The notes under the pieces are model-generated. The model was not told the origin of the DNA. It saw nothing but the letters and a program-made list of their open reading frames with translations, and did not search any database. Made by a program: the position numbers and the translations under genes. Shown one piece after another: positions 59,872 through 64,000 of a DNA stretch of 64,000 nucleotides. Origin of the DNA: Leptodactylus fallax. Lineage: Eukaryota; Chordata; Amphibia; Anura; Leptodactylidae. The stretch's first letter is position 1. Each line of letters starts with the position of its first letter. Where the stretch lies: the NCBI GenBank assembly GCA_947044405.1, contig CAMRHE010000035.1:5863501-5927500 (forward strand), written 5' to 3'.

Positions 59872-60245
59872 AAGAGTTATTGATTTTTGAAAATACTGTA
59901 TTGATAAGTGGCCAGCAACTTATACTGGGAACAAAATGGCGAATATGGTCCTTATGAGTTTACACACTAATAAATGCCTTTAAATAAGTGATAATAACCG
60001 CTAAGAATTATTGAATTATTGACAATACTGTATTGATAAATGGCCAGCATCTTTATACTGGAAACATGGATAATATGTTCCTTATGGGTTTACACACTAA
60101 TAAACACCTTTAAATAAGTGATAATAACCACTAAGAATTATTGAATTATTGACAATACTGTATTGATAAATGGCCAGCAACTTTATACTGGGAACAAAAT
60201 GGTGGATATGGTTGTTATGTCTTTCCCTACATTAAAGGCGTTTAT
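59872..60245 (-). repeat. 129-bp tandem repeat, about 3 units, in the hAT leader
   Basis: Units share AATACTGTATTGATAA.TGGCCAGCA, TTTATACTGG.AACA and TTTACACACTAATAAA, starting near 59872, 60001 and 60131. The third is partial. They lie in the 5' leader of the minus-copy hAT transcript, between promoter and start codon. Confidence 0.85.
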
Positions 60246-60727
60246 TACAGGTAAGTGCAGATATTAGTGGATGATAATTATGTTTTTTTTTGGCACAGAA
60301 GTACTGACAAATGGCCTGTAATGTTATGCTTTGGAAGAACAGTTAATAAGCCCCTTATAATAAACGCCTTTAAAAAGGCGTTTTTTACAGATACGTGCAG
60401 ATATTAGTGGATGATAATTCACTGTTTTTTGCTGTACTGTACTGCAAAAGGCTTGTTGTGTTCCACCTTGAAGACACAGGTATGATTAATGAGCAGCAGT
60501 ATAACGTCAATGAGTGCTGCAATGTGTATTAAAATTCTTGCTGTAAATGACCCTGCAACCACCCCAAATTCTTCTCTCAATTCCTCCCTATCCTTTCCCT
60601 ACAGTTCTAAGGCTCAGCCTCTTTCCCTGAACTTCTATATGTTTTCTAAGTCTTTTCCTAGCGCCTGCTGATGTCTCTCCCTGCACTAAGCACGATGTGA
60701 AATGACTGAACCTAAAATGGCCGAGGG

Positions 60728-60749
60728 TTTTTATAGGGCTGTGACATCA
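60728..60749 (-). promoter_or_regulatory. Probable hAT promoter: CRE-like site and TATA box (minus copy)
   Basis: On the minus strand TGATGTCA precedes TATAAAAA with the same 6-base spacing as at 54705-54726. Transcription would run left into the 1-kb leader and the transposase at 59722. Confidence 0.5.
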
Positions 60750-61112
60750 TAGGTCCGGCTGGCTGTTGATTAGCTGCACGCTTGACATTGTGGGTGATCC
60801 GAAGGTGATCTGTGCATTAATCTGTTATAACGTCTTTTCAAAGGCGTTTATTAATGGGGAAAATAATAAAGTGGCTTATTCGCCATTGCTTGAAGGTAGA
60901 AAATTACAGGCCTTTTGCCGTGAACTACTGGCAAAAAAACATCATTCTTATACAGTAATCTTTGCATTAATCTGTTATAACGTCTTTTCAAGGCGTTTAT
61001 TATTGGGGAAAATAATAAGGGGCTTATTCGCCGTTGTGTGTTGTAGGTAGAAAATTACAGGACTTTTTCACTGTATTATTTTCCTTTTCATTTACTTATT
61101 TGATATAACAGT

Positions 61113-62650
61113 ATGTCAGACAGAGAAGCGACAGGCCCTGCACAGAGGACGGGCACAGGCCTAAATATTTCTGACGCAGGCACAGGTTGCAGCAGAGTAA
61201 GGGGGCGTGGCAGCAGGGGTCACTTACAGAGACCTGAGCTACCAGTGTGAAGTAGCGGTCGTGTCTTGACCAGCAACCCAGTGGTGGTAGAATGGTTGAC
61301 TCGGTCATCCACTTCATCCCAAGTCACATCAGATGCCCCCAGCCAAGAATCAGTGGGTTCGTCAGACACAACCCTTAGTTGGCATGGCCCGGTAGCAAGC
61401 CCTCTGCCCTCACGTGTCCTCAACCTGCTTCTGTCCTTTTCTGTTCCCTCAGCCAGAGAAGTACTCTATGCTGTTGGCTCATATCCACTATACAGTGAGG
61501 AGGAGCTGCTAGAGGACAGTCAGCAGCTAGTGCCCAGCCAAGATGTGGATGAGACATCCGCCGCTTCCTGTGGTAGGCAGGCAAGTAGTAATGAGGAGAG
61601 TGGTGTGGGAGCTGGTGTTGCAAGCAGTCAGTCTCCTGGCTCAGAGGCCGTTAAGGAGGACATCAGTGACCTGCAGACAGTAGTGGATGACGATGTAGCC
61701 GATCTCAATTGGGAGCCGGGTGATGAAGGGGCTTCATCATCATCCGTAGAAGAGGGTGGCAGCTTGCACACGAGGCAGCGGGCTGGCAGCAGTTGGAGGT
61801 CGGGTGCCGAACGTGCCGGGTGTAGACCACCCGCTTCGCAGGAGCCTACCTGTCCGGAAAGCAGGTGTGCAGGGGTTCACGGTGGCAGTGGCGGCAGCAG
61901 TAAGTGCGGAGTGTTGGGGGTAAAATCACCTACTTGGCAGCGTGGTAGTTTTTTGTTAAGCTGCCGGGGGAGTTGAACATGGCCATATGTGTAATCTGTG
62001 GGCAGAAGGTGAAGTGTGGCCAGGGTGCCAATGTTGGCACCACAGCCCTGCGTCAACATATGCAGCATCACCATAAAGTGGCCTGGGAGAACCATGGCTC
62101 CTATGTGGTGGTCCAGCCTGTCACAGGAACCGCTGCAGGACCCAGTGGCACACACCCTATTTCAGGCAGTCAAGGCTCCACCAACTCAGCCGAAGGAAGT
62201 TGTGTGTCCTTCCTATCATGTGCTGGTCATGATGCTCCTGCTCCTTCTCCTCCTCCTAGTCAGTCATTGCGTTAGCAATCCATCACCGAAGTGATTTTGA
62301 AGAGACAACAGTATGTGTGCACTCATCCAAGAGTGCAGAAGCTGAACGTGCTCCTGTCCAAGTTGCTGGTGCTGCAGTCCCTCCCTTTCCAAGTGGTGGT
62401 GGACTCTGCACCTTTCAGAGAATTGATGGATTGTGCCAAGCCGAGGTGGAGAGTCCCAAGCCATAATTTCTTTGCCAAGAAGGCAGTACCAGCCCTGCAC
62501 AAATATGTAGAACAGAAGGTGGGCCAGTCCTTGAGCCTGTCGGTGTCTGCCAAAGTGCATAGCAGCGCTGATGTGTGGAGCTGTAAGTATGGTCAAGGAC
62601 AATATATGTTAATGTGGTTCCTGCCCAGACACACCAGCAACTTGGACAGG
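61113..62650 (+). pseudogene. BED-finger hAT transposase (plus copy), N-terminal two-thirds with breaks
   Basis: ATG at 61113 gives MSDREATGPAQRTGTGLN. A TGA at codon 47 interrupts, after which the same frame continues SSGRVLTSNPVVVEWLTRSS and an acidic region (DDDVADLNWEPGDEGASSSS) to a frameshift near 61915. The BED finger is complete in the next frame (61973 on): CVICGQKVKCGQ, then LRQHMQHHHKVAWE, a C2H2-type zinc site expected to bind the element ends. After a TAG at 62275, PFRELMDCAKPRWRVPSHNF and VPALHKYVEQKVGQSLSLSV follow, then VHSSADVWS, which holds the first catalytic Asp region of hAT enzymes. Confidence 0.8.
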
Positions 62651-62969
62651 TGACGTAGCTTCCGCCTCCACGTTCTCACGCTGTTGGTCCTGCAACAGTG
62701 TCCGCCTCATCCTCCGCTGTGTCCTCAGCCTCCACTGCAGGGACAATTCACAGTGCTCCTCCAGCATACCACATGTGCAGGGCATAGTGGTGTCACGCTC
62801 TTCTACACCTCGTTTGCCTCGGTGCACAAACTCACACAGGGGAGAAATTGGGTCACTGTATGTCCTCCTCATGCTGCTTCCACTGGGTCACTGTATGGCC
62901 TCCCCATGCTGCTTCCACTGAGCCACTCTGTTATACACCGCATTTGCCTGGGTGAACGGAGTCACACAG
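62640..62969 (+). repeat. Rearranged block with two 35-bp minisatellite units in the hAT gene
   Basis: Between the VWS region and ESWLSP the coding text is disrupted. A block homologous to 57746-57900 (CTGCAGGGACAATTCACAG, CGGTGCACAAACTCACACAG) leads into GGGTCACTGTATG..CTTCCACT twice (62850 and 62885, 35 bp apart). A second, diverged TTTGCCT.GGTG.AC..AGTCACACAGGGGAGGAA then leads back into transposase. The two minisatellite units thus sit inside a duplicated stretch of the gene. Confidence 0.8.
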
Positions 62970-62971
62970 GG

Positions 62972-64000
62972 GAGGAACTACTCCTGGTCCTCAATCAGGA
63001 AATCGAATCCTGGCTTTCTCCAAGACAACTTAAAATCGGAACCATGGTGACTGACAACGGGAAGAACATGGTGTCGGCGCTGCGTCAAGGAGGGTTGAGC
63101 GATGTACCCTGCATGGCGCACGTGTTCAATCTGGTTGTCAAGCGTTTCCTTAAGTGTTCCACCCATCTGCAAGACATCCTAAAAATGGCAAGGAAACTTT
63201 GCTGGCACTTCAGCCACTCTTACGCCGCCAAGCACACTCTCCTTGAGCTGCAGCAGCAGAATGGCCTCCTGCAACATGGGCAGATATGCAATGTTTCCAC
63301 CCATTGGAATTCAACCCTCCATATGTTGGACCAACTGTACGAACAGAGAAAATCCATAAATGATTTCTTGATGATCCAAGTGTACAGAGGTACTCCCCTG
63401 TGTAACTTCAATGTTAGCCAGTGGCAACTCATGCATGACACCTGCTGTTTGCTCGTTCCCTTTGAGGAGGCCACTTTATTAGTCAGTCGCCAGGACTACG
63501 GGATGAACAACGTCATTCCACTGATTCATATCCTGGAAAAGATGTTTGTAAATATGGCTGGTCAGGGCGCAGGAGATGTGGCACCTACATCTCACTGCCA
63601 CATGAGCCCTGTGGAGGCTGAACTGGAGGAGGAGGAGGAGACGGACAATGGAGCACAGGCAATGTGTAGAGAAATGGGTGGTTTATCCACATGGGTGACC
63701 GGAGAGGAGGAGCAGGAGCAGCAAGAAGAAGATCAAGAGGGAGTTGAGGAAGACGAGGCAGATGACCCAGACACACCGTGGCAGTATGCAGTTGAGATGG
63801 ATGCAGGGAGTCCTTCCGAGTCACTTGCGCAAATGACTCGATGCATGCTCACTTATTTGCGTAGTGACAGCCGAATTGTCACCATTCAGCAGATGGATCA
63901 CTACTGGCTCTCCACCATGTTAGACCCTGGCTACAGGTCAAAAATGTGGGCCTTTTTTACACCCGCTGAGAGGGAGGACAAACTGAACTATTATAGAGAC
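62972..64000 (+). CDS. hAT transposase catalytic and dimerisation region, open to the window end (partial)
   Basis: An uninterrupted frame (in phase with 63005) runs off the window. It reads QEIESWLSPRQLKIGTMV, TDNGKNMVSALRQGG with the second catalytic Asp of the hAT RNase H fold, VPCMAHVFNLVVKRFLK (hAT CxxH), THWNSTLHMLDQLYEQRKS (the WNST block), then FEEATLLVSRQ, an acidic insert (AELEEEEETDNG, about 63619-63655; EEEQEQQEEDQEGVEEDEAD, about 63704-63760) and YWLSTMLDPGYRSKMW, the usual LDPR(Y/F)K block before the C-terminal dimerisation region. The internal ATG at 63044 is not a natural start. The final catalytic Glu would be outside the window. The family resembles ZBED-type hAT transposases. 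Breaks upstream make the whole gene non-functional as it stands. Confidence 0.8.

Larger units (their letters stand above)
55251..60800 (-). mobile_element. Second copy of the same hAT family, inverted and rearranged
   Basis: Its 3' end on the minus strand is TAGAGATGAGCGAATTACTC, seen at 55251 on the plus strand. Its 5' leader and promoter are at 60480-60800, and the transposase runs 59722 to 57746, then passes into a minisatellite. The 5' terminal ~165 bp are missing. GTTATAAC flanks the 3' end (55243-55250) and recurs at 60824-60831, 24 bases beyond the truncated 5' end. That is suggestive of an 8-bp TSD but not clean. The C-terminal half of the transposase is absent. Confidence 0.65.
60803..64000 (+). 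mobile_element. BED-finger hAT element (plus copy, part 2), continuing past the window end
   Basis: The leader resumes with ~150-bp tandem units (TCTGTTATAACGTCTTTTCA near 60821 and 60970), then the transposase from 61113. The 3' terminus is beyond 64000. With 54484-55250 this forms one plus-oriented element interrupted by the inverted copy. Confidence 0.75.

Overview
The window looks like gene-poor, repeat-saturated chromosomal DNA of an anuran amphibian (frog or toad). This is inferred from the repeat company: several Tc1-like transposons of the kinds common in frogs, T2-type TTAA MITEs as known from Xenopus, CR1, L2-like and L1/Tx1-like LINEs, a Ty3/Gypsy chromodomain element, BED-finger hAT elements, and long low-complexity interspersed repeats that I recognise from frog genomes. 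I found no host protein-coding exon, no rRNA, no functional tRNA gene and no CRISPR array.

Layout. 1-4340: an almost full-length but dead CR1-like LINE (minus strand), split by an 835-bp solo LTR with a 5-bp target duplication. 4340-10893: no genes; a decayed Tc1 fragment and long interspersed repeats, one with a roughly 390-bp tandem period. 10895-22405: truncated and chimeric Tc1 copies, a T2 MITE, foldback repeats, a large imperfect palindrome and the 3' end of a hAT element, separated by apparently unique DNA. 22406-33625: hAT remnants, a hAT MITE with a perfect 8-bp TSD, three Tc1-like elements (two of one family) and an L1/Tx1 LINE 3' end carrying a tRNA-derived SINE. 35046-36270: a 1.2-kb foldback element. 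36545-41200: the same frog repeats, split by a 2.06-kb hAT MITE with a perfect 8-bp TSD. 41555-43776: the 3' part of a Ty3/Gypsy element. 45398-47034: a complete Tc1 transposon with an uninterrupted 344-aa transposase, the only gene here that looks intact. 49809-52475: a dead Tc1-like element carrying two further insertions. 53060-54480: a decayed L2-like LINE.

54484-64000 (window end) holds two copies of one BED-finger hAT family in opposite orientations, apparently one inside the other. The minus copy carries a 35-bp minisatellite of about 53 units. At the matching sequence the plus copy has only two units, and the order of transposase segments differs between copies.

Two structural signals recur without being conventional genes. 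The first is a hairpin module resembling a hammerhead ribozyme (CTGANGA-like box, stem II, GAAAC box), followed 70-90 nt later by AATAAA. It occurs at four loci (positions 3, 15300, 44520 and 50226), and its stem II differs in sequence but stays paired at each. The second is a near-perfect hairpin around CTCTGGGGTCT, shared by several MITE-like repeats (24341, 38642, 40904). All family names come from recognising motifs by eye; no database search was possible.
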